Assembly: GCF_003073375.1 (NCBI RefSeq)
Contig: NZ_CP029002.1
Coordinates: 1,102,001 to 1,166,000 of the forward strand
Origin: Lysinibacillus sp. 2017
Lineage (GTDB): Bacteria; Bacillota; Bacilli; Bacillales_A; Planococcaceae
Length of the DNA stretch: 64,000 bases
Direction: 5' to 3'
Within the stretch, counting starts at the first letter, position 1. The number at the start of each line of letters is the position of its first letter. Below the pieces are notes generated by a model. It did not search any database, was not told the origin of the DNA, and saw only the letters and a program-made list of their open reading frames with translations. Position numbers and translations under genes: made by a program. Below are positions 18,663 through 28,783 of the stretch, piece by piece.

Positions 18663-19571
18663 ATGAAAAGAGAAAGTGTGACATTCAACAGTGAAGGGAA
18701 ATTCTGTGCGGCTTGGCTCTATGTACCTGATAATTTAAATCAGCCAGCTCCAGCAATCGTCATGGCGCACGGGTTTAGTTTAGTTAAGGAAGCTTATTTA
18801 GATCGTTATGCGGACATGTTTTGTAAAAATGGGTTTGTTGTACTTGTGTTTGATTATCGGAATTTCGGTGAAAGTGAAAGCGATAAGCCCCAGCATTTAG
18901 AGCCATATGAGCAAATTAAAGATTATCGTAATGCCATCACTTGGGTCAGTGCATTACCTGAAGTGAATGCAGAGCAAATCGGAATTTGGGGTACTTCTTA
19001 TAGTGGTGGTCATGTACTACATATTGCTGCTGTAGATAAGCGAGTAAAAGCAGTAGTAGCTCAAGTGCCGACCATTAATGGACGAAAAGGTGCAGCGCGA
19101 AAAATGGGAACCGAACAACTAGCTAATTTTGTCCATCAATTAGAAAGTTATCGCGCGTCCCGATATTTTACAGGTGAACAGCAAATGATGCCTGTTGTTT
19201 CGCTAGATGAACCTTCTGCACAGCCACATCCGGATGCTTTTGAGTGGTTTATGAGGGCATCTAAGATAGCGCCCAATTGGAAAAATGAAATTACGTTTGA
19301 GTCGATGGAGCATTATTTAGAGTATAATCCTGCTAGCTTTGTCGAGTTTATCTCACCGACGCCCTTATTAATGATTGCTGCTATGGAGGACGGAATTACA
19401 CCACCGGATTTAATCATTGAAGCTTACGAAGACTGGGCAAACGAGCCGAAAAAATTATTGCAGCTACCAGGTGGACATTTTGATGTATATGACGGCTTTA
19501 CATTTGATCAGGCAAGTGAAGGAGCGCTGCAATGGTTTTTGCAACATTTAGTAGTGCATATTGCGAAATAG
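18663..19571 (+). CDS. alpha/beta hydrolase, dienelactone hydrolase/acetyl-esterase type
   Basis: 302-residue cytoplasmic alpha/beta hydrolase. HGFSLVKEAYLDRYA gives the oxyanion region, GTSYSGG the nucleophile elbow (Ser near 117), and an Asp in AAMEDGITPP and a His in LPGGHFDVY complete the triad. Similar proteins are annotated as alpha/beta fold hydrolases of the DLH/CocE-like group. Start ATG follows AAGGAGGG. Predicted to be under the sigma-54 promoter at 18620, hence a likely esterase or thioesterase of the same pathway; substrate unknown. Confidence 0.85.
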   Translation: MKRESVTFNSEGKFCAAWLYVPDNLNQPAPAIVMAHGFSLVKEAYLDRYADMFCKNGFVVLVFDYRNFGESESDKPQHLEPYEQIKDYRNAITWVSALPEVNAEQIGIWGTSYSGGHVLHIAAVDKRVKAVVAQVPTINGRKGAARKMGTEQLANFVHQLESYRASRYFTGEQQMMPVVSLDEPSAQPHPDAFEWFMRASKIAPNWKNEITFESMEHYLEYNPASFVEFISPTPLLMIAAMEDGITPPDLIIEAYEDWANEPKKLLQLPGGHFDVYDGFTFDQASEGALQWFLQHLVVHIAK

Positions 19572-19603
19572 CTTAAAAAACGAAAATGAAACGGGGGATG
19601 CTT

Positions 19604-20893
19604 ATGCAAATGGACATCCAAATTTCACCTCAAATAAAGCAAATCATGACAATGGATACGATCTTTCATTTAGAGATACTCCAATTAACAAATGACGAGT
19701 TGGCAACAATGATTGCCGACAAAGCGTTAGAAAACCCTTTATTGCTAGTAGAGGATCATTTTAATAGATTTTCAGTAGATTATTCCAATCTAAAAAGATA
19801 TGACAATCGAATTGAACCTTTCAAAGTAAAGCAAGAAAGCGTTGTAGAGTATTTATGGGAGTTAATGCCTTTACAAATCGAACTACCAAATATTCAAGAA
19901 CGAGTACTTCGTTTTTTAATGGAACATCTTGATGAACATTTATTTTTACAGGTGGAAATAAGTGAAGTATGTAAAAAATTTTCGATTTCCGAGGAAGAAA
20001 TAATAGAATGTATTGAATTGCTTCAAAGCTTTGGTCCGTTTGGTATTGCATCAAAAAATAGTAAACACTTTTTGGAATTGCAAGTGAATTTAGATGAACA
20101 GGCACCCCCGTTTGCCTTATTATTTATTCAACAAGAGTTAACGGCTATTGCAAATCTTCAAATGTCTTACCTTATGAAGAAATATAAAATGACCAAAAAA
20201 GAAGTATTAACAACGATTGCTTATATAAAGGGATTGCAGCCATTTCCAAAAATGCCAACATTAAATGAACCTTCTATGTTCATCATTCCGGATTTACAGA
20301 TTTCTTTGGTCGCAGGACAATGGATAATTGAAATAAACAACCAGCTGCTGCCTAAAGTATCAATAAATGAAGGTTATATTGCATTATTAAAAGAGGAATC
20401 TCTTATAAAAGATTATGTTGAACAACAGTTAAAGCAGGCACAGTTATTGGTAGATGGCATCGAAGAGCGAAAAAAGACAATTTATCGAATCATGAATTGG
20501 TTAATTCAAAAACAACGCTACTTTTTAGAAAAGGGTCAAAGTGGACTAATACCTCTACGATTAGCAGATGCAGCAAGGGAATTAAATTTACATGAATCAA
20601 CGATTAGTCGCGCCATACGTAATAAATATGTAAGAACGCCGTTTGGGATGCTTATGTTAAAAGAATTTTTCCCGAAAGGCATTACTTATACAGAAAATCC
20701 GAACTTGACGAGTGATAGGATAAAGCAACGTATACAACAGTTAATAGCAGGAGAGTGTTCATCAAAGCCGCTATCTGACCAACAACTTGTCGAATTTTTG
20801 AAAAAGGAGCAAATCCTAATTTCGAGGAGGACTGTTGCGAAATATCGCGAAAGCTTAACGATTCCAAATTCAACAAAAAGAGCATATGCATGA
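19604..20893 (+). CDS. rpoN: RNA polymerase sigma-54 factor (RpoN/SigL)
   Basis: 429-residue sigma-54. Region I (activator-interacting) is seen at the N-terminus (IFHLEILQLTNDELATMIADK, ALENPLL), the core-binding part in the middle, the DNA-binding helix-turn-helix (LHESTISRAIRNKYVRTPFG) and the RpoN box near the end, here SRRTVAKYRE rather than ARRTVAKYRE. Start at ATG 19604 (GGGGGA about 6 bases upstream); ATG 19586, 19598 and 19610 are in-frame alternatives. It lies 32 bases after the hydrolase, so it may be transcribed from a sigma-54 promoter and thus positively autoregulated. In B. subtilis sigL is located elsewhere. Confidence 0.95.
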   Translation: MQMDIQISPQIKQIMTMDTIFHLEILQLTNDELATMIADKALENPLLLVEDHFNRFSVDYSNLKRYDNRIEPFKVKQESVVEYLWELMPLQIELPNIQERVLRFLMEHLDEHLFLQVEISEVCKKFSISEEEIIECIELLQSFGPFGIASKNSKHFLELQVNLDEQAPPFALLFIQQELTAIANLQMSYLMKKYKMTKKEVLTTIAYIKGLQPFPKMPTLNEPSMFIIPDLQISLVAGQWIIEINNQLLPKVSINEGYIALLKEESLIKDYVEQQLKQAQLLVDGIEERKKTIYRIMNWLIQKQRYFLEKGQSGLIPLRLADAARELNLHESTISRAIRNKYVRTPFGMLMLKEFFPKGITYTENPNLTSDRIKQRIQQLIAGECSSKPLSDQQLVEFLKKEQILISRRTVAKYRESLTIPNSTKRAYA

Positions 20894-20900
20894 ATAAGAG

Positions 20901-20950
20901 TAGCCTGTTTAGTAGAATCTAATTATTATACAGGCTAGTTTTTTGTTTTT
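20901..20950 (+). terminator. intrinsic terminator after rpoN
   Basis: TAGCCTGT (20901-20908) pairs with ACAGGCTA (20930-20937), followed by GTTTTTTGTTTTTT. It marks the right end of the accessory island. Confidence 0.85.
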
Positions 20951-21094
20951 TACTGAGTATAACGATGCGTAAAAATAGGATTATTATGTAATTTATAGAA
21001 AATTATTAAAATTGTAGTGAAGTTAGCGTATAATAGTTCAATGAAGCGTCATATTTTATAAAAGGCTTCTAAATAAAAGTTTATCTAATTTTTT

Positions 21095-21121
21095 TGAAAC
21101 CTTTTATTAAGTTGTCCCGTA
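21095..21121 (+). promoter_or_regulatory. sigma-W-type ECF promoter of nfeD-floA
   Basis: TGAAAC (21095-21100), 17-bp spacer, CGTA (21118-21121) followed by TAC. This matches the TGAAAC/CGTA consensus of sigma-W. In B. subtilis the yqeZ-yqfA-yqfB operon is a known sigma-W target, so function and position agree. A TATAAT at 21029-21034 has no good -35. Confidence 0.8.
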
Positions 21122-21163
21122 TACTTACTATACATAGAAATAGGCAAAAGAGAGGTGAGATAA

Positions 21164-22504
21164 ATGAAACGAACGAAGGGCTTTAGTTGGCTATTTTTGA
21201 TGGTCATGTCGATTTTTTTAATTTTCCCTTCATTTACGGCGTTTGCGAGTGGAAAAGTGTATGAAATTACGATTGATAATGAAATTGAAATGGGTTTACA
21301 CCAATATTTGAAGCGCGGCTTTGAAGAAGCAAAAGAAAATAATGCCCAAGCAATCGTATTAAATATGCATACACCAGGTGGAGCAATAAATGCGGCTGTA
21401 GATATCGGAAAATTAATTGATGAGACGAACATCCCTGTTGTTGCTTTTATTAATACAAATGCGATTTCAGCAGGTGCCTACATTGCGTTACATGCTGACC
21501 AAATTTATATGATGCCAAGCGCTACAATGGGTTCTGCAGCACCTATTAAGACTTCTGGAGATACGGCGGGAGACAAAGTTGAAAGTTATTGGTTAGCAGA
21601 AATGACCGCTGCGGCAACGAATTCTGGTGGAGGAAGAGATCCAATCTATGCCCAAGCAATGGTCGTCAAAACGGATAATCTACCTAAACTAAGTACACCT
21701 CCAGGGCAATTACTAACGTTGACAGCCGACGATGCATTAAAGGTTGGATATTCTGAAGGAACCGTAAGTTCAATGGAGGAACTTTTAAAAGTTTTAAAGT
21801 TTGAAGATGCTGAAGTTTTGACAGTTGAACAAACATTTTCTGAAAAGTTAGCCCGTTTCATTACGAATCCAATTGTTGTGCCAATTTTATTGTCGATTGC
21901 AAGTATAGGGTTAGTTGTCGAATTATATTCCCCAGGCTTTGGTATATCAGGTACAATGGGATTAGCATCACTCGGATTGTTCTTCTTTGGACATCTTGTT
22001 GCAGGGTTTGCTGGTTATGAAACATTTATTATATTTGTCATAGGGCTTATATTAGTCGTCGCTGAGTTTTTCGTGCCAGGTGGAATTGTTGGTATTTTAG
22101 GCGGCATACTTATCCTCGGAAGTATACTATTTGCAGGGCAGAGCTTTGTTCATATGGCCTACTCAATATTAATCGCAATGATAATTGCAGGTATAGGAAT
22201 GGTGATACTTATGAAATTCTTCGGTAAAAAGCTACATATGTTCAATCGACTCGTGCTGAAAGATGCTACGACGACAGAGGAAGGCTATGTATCAAACGCA
22301 AACCGAATTGATTTAATTGGCAAGCAGGGGATATCTCTTACACCGTTACGTCCGGCAGGTACAGTTGTCGTTGATAATGAACGTATTGATGTTGTGACAG
22401 AAGGTGGCTATGTCGATGCTGGTAAAACAGTTGAAGTAATTAAAGTAGAAGGCTCTCGCATTGTCGTGAGAGAATTAAAAGAAAAAGGTGGAGAACAAGT
22501 ATGA
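21164..22504 (+). CDS. yqeZ: NfeD-family membrane serine protease (ClpP class)
   Basis: 446-residue long-form NfeD. A signal peptide/anchor (residues 1-28) leads to a ClpP-like protease domain outside the membrane; the nucleophile serine is in [15 protein letters not shown]. Four to five membrane helices follow (about 235-370), then a C-terminal OB-fold NfeD domain ([19 protein letters not shown]). Long NfeD proteins work with flotillins in membrane organisation and stress resistance. Its TGA overlaps the floA ATG (ATGA at 22501), so the two are translationally coupled. Confidence 0.95.
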   Translation: MKRTKGFSWLFLMVMSIFLIFPSFTAFASGKVYEITIDNEIEMGLHQYLKRGFEEAKENNAQAIVLNMHTPGGAINAAVDIGKLIDETNIPVVAFINTNAISAGAYIALHADQIYMMPSATMGSAAPIKTSGDTAGDKVESYWLAEMTAAATNSGGGRDPIYAQAMVVKTDNLPKLSTPPGQLLTLTADDALKVGYSEGTVSSMEELLKVLKFEDAEVLTVEQTFSEKLARFITNPIVVPILLSIASIGLVVELYSPGFGISGTMGLASLGLFFFGHLVAGFAGYETFIIFVIGLILVVAEFFVPGGIVGILGGILILGSILFAGQSFVHMAYSILIAMIIAGIGMVILMKFFGKKLHMFNRLVLKDATTTEEGYVSNANRIDLIGKQGISLTPLRPAGTVVVDNERIDVVTEGGYVDAGKTVEVIKVEGSRIVVRELKEKGGEQV

Positions 22505-23502
22505 TTATTGATGCAACAGCAATAACGCTAATTATTGCGATTGTCGTGATTTTCTTAATATTAGCTGTATTTTTCACATTCGTTCCAGTTGCACTATGGA
22601 TTAGTGCGTTAGCAGCGGGTGTACGTGTAAGTATTTTCACATTAATTGGGATGCGCTTACGTCGCGTAATTCCTTCACGTATCGTAAATCCATTAATTAA
22701 AGCACATAAAGCAGGTATCGAGGTAACAATTAACCAATTAGAATCACATTATTTAGCTGGTGGTAATGTTGACCGTGTTGTTAATGCATTAATCGCAGCG
22801 CATCGTGCAAATATCGAATTAACTTTTGAACGTGCAGCAGCAATTGACTTAGCTGGACGTGATGTATTAGAAGCAGTACAAATGTCAGTAAATCCAAAAG
22901 TAATTGAAACGCCATTTATTGCTGGTGTGGCGATGAACGGAATCGAAGTAAAAGCAAAAGCGCGTATTACTGTACGTGCAAATCTAGACCGCTTAGTAGG
23001 TGGTGCTGGTGAAGAAACGATCGTTGCCCGTGTAGGTGAAGGTATCGTATCGACTTTAGGCTCGAGCGCTTCGCATTCTAAAGTATTAGAAAACCCAGAT
23101 TTAATCTCTCAAACAGTACTTTCAAAAGGTTTAGACTCTGGTACGGCATTCGAAATTCTATCGATTGATATTGCAGACGTTGATATCGGTAAAAACATCG
23201 GTGCTGAATTACAAATCGAGCAAGCACAAGCAGATAAAAACATCGCGCAAGCTAAAGCCGAAGAGCGCCGTGCAATGGCCGTTGCTAACGAGCAAGAGAT
23301 GATCGCGAAAGTTCAAGAAATGAAAGCAAAAGTAGTAGAAGCAGAAGCAGAAGTACCGATGGCGATAGCAGAAGCATTACGTTCTGGTAACTTCGGTATT
23401 ATGGATTATATGAATTATAAAAACATCCAAGCTGATACATCAATGCGTGAATCAATTTCTAAAGTATCAAACAATGATAGTCAAGATCCAAAAAATAAAT
23501 AA
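22501..23502 (+). CDS. floA: flotillin-like protein FloA
   Basis: 333-residue scaffold of functional membrane microdomains. A hydrophobic hairpin anchor (about 1-40), a conserved segment [23 protein letters not shown] (split here: [12 protein letters not shown] then [11 protein letters not shown]), the SPFH-like region, and a C-terminal Ala/Glu-rich coiled coil ([19 protein letters not shown]) are visible. Close to B. subtilis YqfA as remembered. Middle gene of the sigma-W operon. Confidence 0.97.
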   Translation: MIIDATAITLIIAIVVIFLILAVFFTFVPVALWISALAAGVRVSIFTLIGMRLRRVIPSRIVNPLIKAHKAGIEVTINQLESHYLAGGNVDRVVNALIAAHRANIELTFERAAAIDLAGRDVLEAVQMSVNPKVIETPFIAGVAMNGIEVKAKARITVRANLDRLVGGAGEETIVARVGEGIVSTLGSSASHSKVLENPDLISQTVLSKGLDSGTAFEILSIDIADVDIGKNIGAELQIEQAQADKNIAQAKAEERRAMAVANEQEMIAKVQEMKAKVVEAEAEVPMAIAEALRSGNFGIMDYMNYKNIQADTSMRESISKVSNNDSQDPKNK

Positions 23503-23525
23503 TCGAGGAAGGAAGTGAGCACTAA

Positions 23526-24008
23526 ATGGAAGCGTTAATTATTGCAGTCGTTATTGGTATCATTACTTCTTTATTTAATAAAGGAAAAAAAGAAGAAAAC
23601 AAAAAGCCAACAAAGCAAATGCCGCCATTTAGCAGTCAGCCAGCTCCTCGACAAAAACAGGAAGTTCGCCCTGCACGGTCGCAAAATCGTCCGAAAACAT
23701 TAGAAGATTTTGCAAGTGAAGTATTTGGTCAGCTAAACGAAAAATCGAAGCCAGAAGTTAAAACGATTGAAACACCTGCTCCGATAAAGGTAGATCTACC
23801 GAAACGTGAAGTGAGTCGAGAAAGTATCGGAAATAAGCCAATGCTCGAAAGGACTCCAAGTACACGCCAATTAACCGAGCGACCTATTGTTCAAATGATT
23901 AAGAAACAAGAAGAACAATCATTACATGTGGTGCCAGCTACTCAACGTGAGCTTATGCAGGCGATTGTCATGTCAGAAATTTTAGGTCCACCAAAATCAA
24001 AACGCTAA
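23526..24008 (+). CDS. small membrane-anchored protein in the YqfB position
   Basis: 160 residues: a single N-terminal membrane helix (MEALIIAVVIGIITSLF) followed by a Lys/Pro/Gln-rich disordered region and a conserved-looking end (TQRELMQAIVMSEILGPPKSKR, split as TQRELMQAIVMSEI and LGPPKSKR). It is the third gene of the NfeD-FloA operon, the slot of B. subtilis yqfB. Similarity to YqfB beyond layout is not certain. A flotillin-partner role is inferred only from position. Confidence 0.65.
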   Translation: MEALIIAVVIGIITSLFNKGKKEENKKPTKQMPPFSSQPAPRQKQEVRPARSQNRPKTLEDFASEVFGQLNEKSKPEVKTIETPAPIKVDLPKREVSRESIGNKPMLERTPSTRQLTERPIVQMIKKQEEQSLHVVPATQRELMQAIVMSEILGPPKSKR

Positions 24009-24010
24009 TG

Positions 24011-24054
24011 AAACTACCTATTTTCATGTATATCATGGAGATGGGTAGTTTTTT
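24011..24054 (+). terminator. terminator of the nfeD-floA operon
   Basis: AAACTACC (24011-24018) pairs with GGTAGTTT (24044-24051) followed by more T. Confidence 0.8.
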
Positions 24055-24149
24055 GCCTAAAATCGTCAAATAAGGGTAAAGCATAAAGGAAAGAATAAGA
24101 GTTTATCCGGCTCTTTAAGACAACTCACAACATGGGAAATTCTAATTAA

Positions 24150-24179
24150 GTAATGCTCACTTAGCTTACTGCATATAGT
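24150..24179 (+). promoter_or_regulatory. possible sigma-E promoter of yqfC-yqfD
   Basis: CATATAGT (24172-24179) fits the sigma-E -10 pattern; GTAATGC 15 bp upstream is a poor -35. yqfCD is sigma-E dependent in B. subtilis, which is the main support. Confidence 0.3.
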
Positions 24180-24200
24180 ATCGCTAAGGGGGTTACTTTT

Positions 24201-24437
24201 TTGAAAAAATTATTTCCTACACAGTCTACTTTGCAAATTTCACCATTCGAAAAAATACATTATAACGGAAATTACGAACTCGAAAAGGTTGCAGATGACT
24301 ATTTTGAATGTGATGTTCAAAAATTTCGATTACAATTGGCCGCAAAAACGATAAAGGTTCAATATTTGTATGAAGAAGGGTTTTTAATACACTTTGATAC
24401 ATTACATAAACTAAGCATTGAGCGAAATGAAAAATGA
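24201..24437 (+). CDS. yqfC: sporulation protein YqfC
   Basis: 78-residue YabP/YqfC-family protein. It starts with TTG at 24201, 8 bases after AAGGGGG, and overlaps yqfD by ATGA at 24434. The core looks like the family (beta-rich, ...YNGNYELEKVADDYFECD). It is shorter than B. subtilis YqfC (about 93 residues). Genetic data from B. subtilis put yqfC and yqfD in forespore engulfment and later mother-cell functions. Confidence 0.8.
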   Translation: MKKLFPTQSTLQISPFEKIHYNGNYELEKVADDYFECDVQKFRLQLAAKTIKVQYLYEEGFLIHFDTLHKLSIERNEK

Positions 24438-25543
24438 AAACAATGAACAAAAAAATGATCTTAATTTCTTTGAAAAAAAGTGAACAGGCCTCTGAATTTA
24501 TTCGTTGTTTAAGAAAAAACCAGGTACCTCTATATAAAATCCGATTTCAACCACAACAAATCCAATTTCATATTGCGTATTCGCACTTAAAAGTTGTTCG
24601 ACAAATTCGTAGGAAATATCAAGTGAAGCTAACGGTAGATTATGTTGAGCCAAATCGTGTACTCCAAAAAGATAGTCGTACACTAATCGGTTTGATTTGT
24701 TTGTTTGTATTACCTTTTATTTTTTCACAATATCTTTGGAAGTTGGAAGTACAAGCCGACACAATTGAACTTTCTGATGACGTTATGCACTATTTAAATT
24801 ATGACTTAGCCATTGAATTTCCTATGTATCGAAAAAATTTTTTAACAGATAATACATTACGACAGCAAATAATGGAGCACTATCGTCAATTTTCATGGGT
24901 ACATATCATGAAGCAAGGTAGTCATATAGTTATTTCACCTCAGCTTGCTCCGAAAGTGAATACAGAGACTAAGTTAAATGACCAGCAACATTTAATTGCT
25001 TCAAATAGTGGCGTTGTAACGCATTTTGATATTAGCAAAGGAATTCGTCAAGTAGAACCGAATACAACTGTCTATAAGGGCGATACACTCGTTTCAGGTA
25101 TCTTAAGTCGCGGTGATGAACATTACATTGTTGGGGCACAGGGAGAAGTGTATGCAGATTATTGGTTGGAAACGTCATTTTCAATCCCCAAAGGAATAGA
25201 AATGAGTGTACTTGTGGACAGTGGTTGGAAATACGAATGGGATATTCAACAAATCAACAAAGTATTTGAAAAAAAATCCATTAAGCCATTAAAATCAATT
25301 GTGAAATTAACACCATATCACTTATTTGAAACAAAAAAAGAGCAAATTGACGAGAAACAATTCGATACATTGATATTGCCACTCTTACATGAAAAAATGC
25401 TGCGATCACTTCCTTTAAAATCAACCATTAAATCAGAAAAACTTTTGCACGTCTATGCTGATGATGATACAGTAAAAGGGAAAGTCCTATTTTTGGTAAA
25501 TGAAAATATTGCACAACCACAACCTATTCATCAAGGAGAATGA
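24434..25543 (+). CDS. yqfD: sporulation protein YqfD
   Basis: 369-residue membrane protein of the YqfD family: N-terminal cytoplasmic part (about 1-75), one membrane helix (TLIGLICLFVLPFIFSQYLW), and a large extracytoplasmic beta-rich domain. Stage IV sporulation family, sigma-E regulon member in B. subtilis. It is translationally coupled to yqfC, and its stop codon overlaps the ribosome-binding region of phoH. Confidence 0.88.
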   Translation: MKTMNKKMILISLKKSEQASEFIRCLRKNQVPLYKIRFQPQQIQFHIAYSHLKVVRQIRRKYQVKLTVDYVEPNRVLQKDSRTLIGLICLFVLPFIFSQYLWKLEVQADTIELSDDVMHYLNYDLAIEFPMYRKNFLTDNTLRQQIMEHYRQFSWVHIMKQGSHIVISPQLAPKVNTETKLNDQQHLIASNSGVVTHFDISKGIRQVEPNTTVYKGDTLVSGILSRGDEHYIVGAQGEVYADYWLETSFSIPKGIEMSVLVDSGWKYEWDIQQINKVFEKKSIKPLKSIVKLTPYHLFETKKEQIDEKQFDTLILPLLHEKMLRSLPLKSTIKSEKLLHVYADDDTVKGKVLFLVNENIAQPQPIHQGE

Positions 25544-25545
25544 GT

Positions 25546-26505
25546 ATGACTGAAAAATTTGTTGAGCTTCAAATCGATAATCCGAATGAAGCAGTAATGC
25601 TTTTAGGAATGTCAGATGCCAATATAACATTAATTGAAGAAACATACGGTGTTCAAATTATTACGCGTGGAGAAGTTATTCAAATTGCAGGAGACGATCT
25701 TGCCAAAAAGAATGAAGCATATTCAGTTTTAGAGGCGCTTTTAAAAGTAATTCGAAAAAATATTAATATTGACGCACGTGATGTGTCGACGGCCATTGAA
25801 ATGGCCAACAAAGGAACAATTGAGTACTATGCAGAGTTATATGATGAGGAAATTGCGCGTAGTTCAAAAGGAAAGCCAATTCGTGCAAAAACAATTGGAC
25901 AACGTGAATATATTCGTGCAATTCGTCATAAAGATTTGATTTTCGGTATCGGTCCAGCGGGCACAGGTAAAACTTATTTAGCTGTCGTCATGGCAACACA
26001 GGCGTTAAAAAATGGTCATGTAAAGCGTATTATTTTAACACGTCCAGCAGTTGAAGCAGGAGAGTCTTTAGGCTTTTTACCAGGTGATTTGAAAGAGAAG
26101 GTTGATCCATATTTACGTCCATTATATGACGCTTTACACGATATTTATGGTCAAGAACAAACGCAGCGTTTAATTGAACGCGGTACGATTGAAATTGCAC
26201 CACTTGCGTACATGCGTGGGCGTACATTAGATGATGCTTTTGTTATATTAGATGAAGCACAGAATACAACGCATCAACAAATGAAAATGTTCTTAACACG
26301 ATTAGGATTCGGTTCGAAAATGGTCATTACAGGTGATAAAACACAAGTAGATTTACCAAAAAACACAGAGTCGGGTTTGGTTGTAGCAGAACGCACATTA
26401 AAATATGTAAAAGATATTCACTTCCAAATATTAGAACAGGGCGATGTAGTCCGCCATCCATTAGTAGCTAGAGTAATACAGGCGTATACAGAACAAGAGC
26501 TTTAA
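25546..26505 (+). CDS. phoH: PhoH-like ATPase
   Basis: 319-residue protein with an N-terminal KH-like region (about 15-75) and a P-loop NTPase domain: Walker A GPAGTGKT, Walker B VILDEAQN, and TRLGFGSKMVITGDKTQ sensor motif. The family acts in RNA metabolism (predicted RNA helicase or ribonuclease partner of YbeY). ATG 25546 is chosen over 25540 because AAGGAG ends at 25538. Neighbours ybeY and era fit a ribosome/rRNA maturation role. Confidence 0.92.
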   Translation: MTEKFVELQIDNPNEAVMLLGMSDANITLIEETYGVQIITRGEVIQIAGDDLAKKNEAYSVLEALLKVIRKNINIDARDVSTAIEMANKGTIEYYAELYDEEIARSSKGKPIRAKTIGQREYIRAIRHKDLIFGIGPAGTGKTYLAVVMATQALKNGHVKRIILTRPAVEAGESLGFLPGDLKEKVDPYLRPLYDALHDIYGQEQTQRLIERGTIEIAPLAYMRGRTLDDAFVILDEAQNTTHQQMKMFLTRLGFGSKMVITGDKTQVDLPKNTESGLVVAERTLKYVKDIHFQILEQGDVVRHPLVARVIQAYTEQEL

Positions 26506-26518
26506 TACGAATAGAAGG

Positions 26519-26553
26519 CTTTCAATTCTTTTCTAGAGTTGAAAGTTTTTTTT
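26519..26553 (+). terminator. intrinsic terminator after phoH
   Basis: An 11-bp stem with one G-T pair (26519-26529 with 26535-26545) followed by eight T. Confidence 0.85.
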
Positions 26554-26660
26554 GTCTAAACTGCCCCAATTTAGACAATTATAAAAAACATATACGCTTT
26601 TCATAAACAGAAGTCACTAAATTTGGTAGAATAATAATATAGAGAGATGGGGGTGCGCAA

Positions 26661-28766
26661 GTGATTAAAAAAATGAAAAAGCATATTCATTTCATTAATT
26701 TTCGTATTTTGCTAGTCATTGTTCTTGTACTAACGGCATTATTACAGTTTTTCTTAATGCTTGATAATGTTCGAGGTGATACATATGACATTCAATTGAC
26801 TGAACTTGCACCAGAGACAATCCGTTCCGTTAAAACAGTTGAAGATAATGAGAAAACAGAATTTGATAAAGATCATGCAGAGGAATCTGTTGACTCGGTT
26901 TATGTGTTTAAAGAAGAAATAGCAAGCCATCGTGCAGCATTCGTGACTACGATCTTTGATATTGTATTAGAAGCAAAGAAAGACATTGCAAAATCTGAGG
27001 ATCTATCATCTGAGGAGCAAGTTGCGCTATTACGTGAAGATTTAAAGGATATTTTAGAAAATCAACAAAGCCTTACATTGTCTGATGCACAGTTAATGAT
27101 GTTGCTTAATGCATCTATGCAAAATATTGAATCGACACGAGATACGCTAGCCAATTTGGTGGAAATGAATTTAAATCGCCAATTGCGTAAAGAAAATTTA
27201 ATTACATATCGCAATGATATTGAAAGTAAAATACGTCAACAATCTGCTATTCAGGATAGTTTAATGAATGTGACAGTTGCTATTGGACGTGCAGCGATTG
27301 TAGAAACTGAAGTATTAGACGAAGAAAAAACGGTGATTGCCAAGCAGCAAGCTCGCGCTGCGGTTGAACCAACGCGTATCTTACAAGGCCAAATAATTGT
27401 TCAAGAAGGGGAAGTTATTACCCGGGAAATTTATCGCCAATTAGAATTACTAGGTATGCTAGATAATAAAACATCGATAAAACCAATTTTGGGATTAACC
27501 ATTTTAGTCGGGTTACAAATGGCATTTTTATTTATTTTATTTGACCGCTCTAAAAAAGAACTTTCGAAAAAACGCAACGAATTGTTTGTGACCGTCATTG
27601 TTTATGCAATTGCGTTAATCACGATGAAATTAATTGCTTTAATCGCATTGAACTTTGATGTTATGCTAGCATTCGTCTATCCTTCTGCGATGGCTACTAT
27701 GCTTGTACGAGTTTTAGCGAATGAACGTGCTGCTGGAATTGTGACGATATTAACTGCAGCATCTGCTGGAGTTATCTTTCATGAGGGCTATGCAGCAGTC
27801 TTACAAATGGACGCAGCACTATATATTTTATTTGGTGGTTTTGCATCGATTATTTTCATGCGAAACTTGGAAAAACGATCGGATTATTTACAAGCAGTGG
27901 CGGTTGTTACAGTAGTAAACTTAGCGTTTATTGCCTTTTACTTATTAATGGCGCAATCAGGTTATGGGTTTAAAGAGATTGCCTTTTATGTGGCAGCAGC
28001 GATTATTTCAGGTTTATTGTCAGGTGCTTTAACAATGGGATTACTGCCGTACTTTGAATCAGCATTTGGTTTATTATCGGTAATGCGCCTCATAGAACTG
28101 TCTAATCCGAACCATCCACTCTTGAAAAAGATTTTGACGGAAACACCAGGAACGTATCATCATAGTATTATGGTTGCAAATTTGGCAGAGGCCGCTTGTG
28201 AGGCAATTGATGCAGATGGCTTGCTTGCACGGGTGGGTTGCTATTATCATGATTTAGGGAAAACACGCAGACCGCTGTTTTTCATCGAAAATCAAATGGG
28301 CGCGAATCCACATGATTCATTGGCTCCTGAAAGCAGTGCAGATATTATTATTGCACATACAACAGATGGTGCTGAGCTTTTACGCAAACATAAAATGCCA
28401 CAAGAAATTATTGATATTTGCTTACAGCATCACGGTACAAGCCTGTTAAAATTCTTCTTGTTTAAGGCAAAGGAAGAAGGGAAACAATTAGATGAAAGTG
28501 TTTTCCGTTATCCAGGACCAAAACCTCAAACAAAAGAAGCTGCTATTATAAGCATAGCGGATAGTGTAGAAGCTGCAGTTCGATCGATGAAAGAGCCAAG
28601 CACAGAAAAGATTCAAAAGCTTGTCCAATCCATTATTCAGGACCGCGTTCAAGATGACCAATTTGATGAATGTGATATTTCATTAAAAGAATTAAAAATT
28701 ATTGAAGATGTATTATGTGAAACTTTGAATGGGACGTTCCACTCGCGTATTGAATATCCAAAGTAA
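26661..28766 (+). CDS. pgpH: 7TM-HD cyclic-di-AMP phosphodiesterase PgpH
   Basis: 701-residue membrane enzyme that degrades c-di-AMP. One N-terminal helix (about 14-33), an extracytoplasmic 7TM-7TMR_HDED-type domain (about 35-270), seven helices (about 275-465) and a C-terminal HD domain with [20 protein letters not shown] and LQHHGT metal ligands. Starts with GTG 26661 after GATGGGGGTG. It corresponds to B. subtilis yqfF, in the same order after phoH. Confidence 0.95.
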   Translation: MIKKMKKHIHFINFRILLVIVLVLTALLQFFLMLDNVRGDTYDIQLTELAPETIRSVKTVEDNEKTEFDKDHAEESVDSVYVFKEEIASHRAAFVTTIFDIVLEAKKDIAKSEDLSSEEQVALLREDLKDILENQQSLTLSDAQLMMLLNASMQNIESTRDTLANLVEMNLNRQLRKENLITYRNDIESKIRQQSAIQDSLMNVTVAIGRAAIVETEVLDEEKTVIAKQQARAAVEPTRILQGQIIVQEGEVITREIYRQLELLGMLDNKTSIKPILGLTILVGLQMAFLFILFDRSKKELSKKRNELFVTVIVYAIALITMKLIALIALNFDVMLAFVYPSAMATMLVRVLANERAAGIVTILTAASAGVIFHEGYAAVLQMDAALYILFGGFASIIFMRNLEKRSDYLQAVAVVTVVNLAFIAFYLLMAQSGYGFKEIAFYVAAAIISGLLSGALTMGLLPYFESAFGLLSVMRLIELSNPNHPLLKKILTETPGTYHHSIMVANLAEAACEAIDADGLLARVGCYYHDLGKTRRPLFFIENQMGANPHDSLAPESSADIIIAHTTDGAELLRKHKMPQEIIDICLQHHGTSLLKFFLFKAKEEGKQLDESVFRYPGPKPQTKEAAIISIADSVEAAVRSMKEPSTEKIQKLVQSIIQDRVQDDQFDECDISLKELKIIEDVLCETLNGTFHSRIEYPK

Positions 28767-28783
28767 CACTAGGAGGAAACCAC

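Noticed and set aside
11653-20893. Island read as a prophage or transposon insertion
   Set aside because: No integrase, transposase, terminal repeats or att-like duplication could be seen at its edges.
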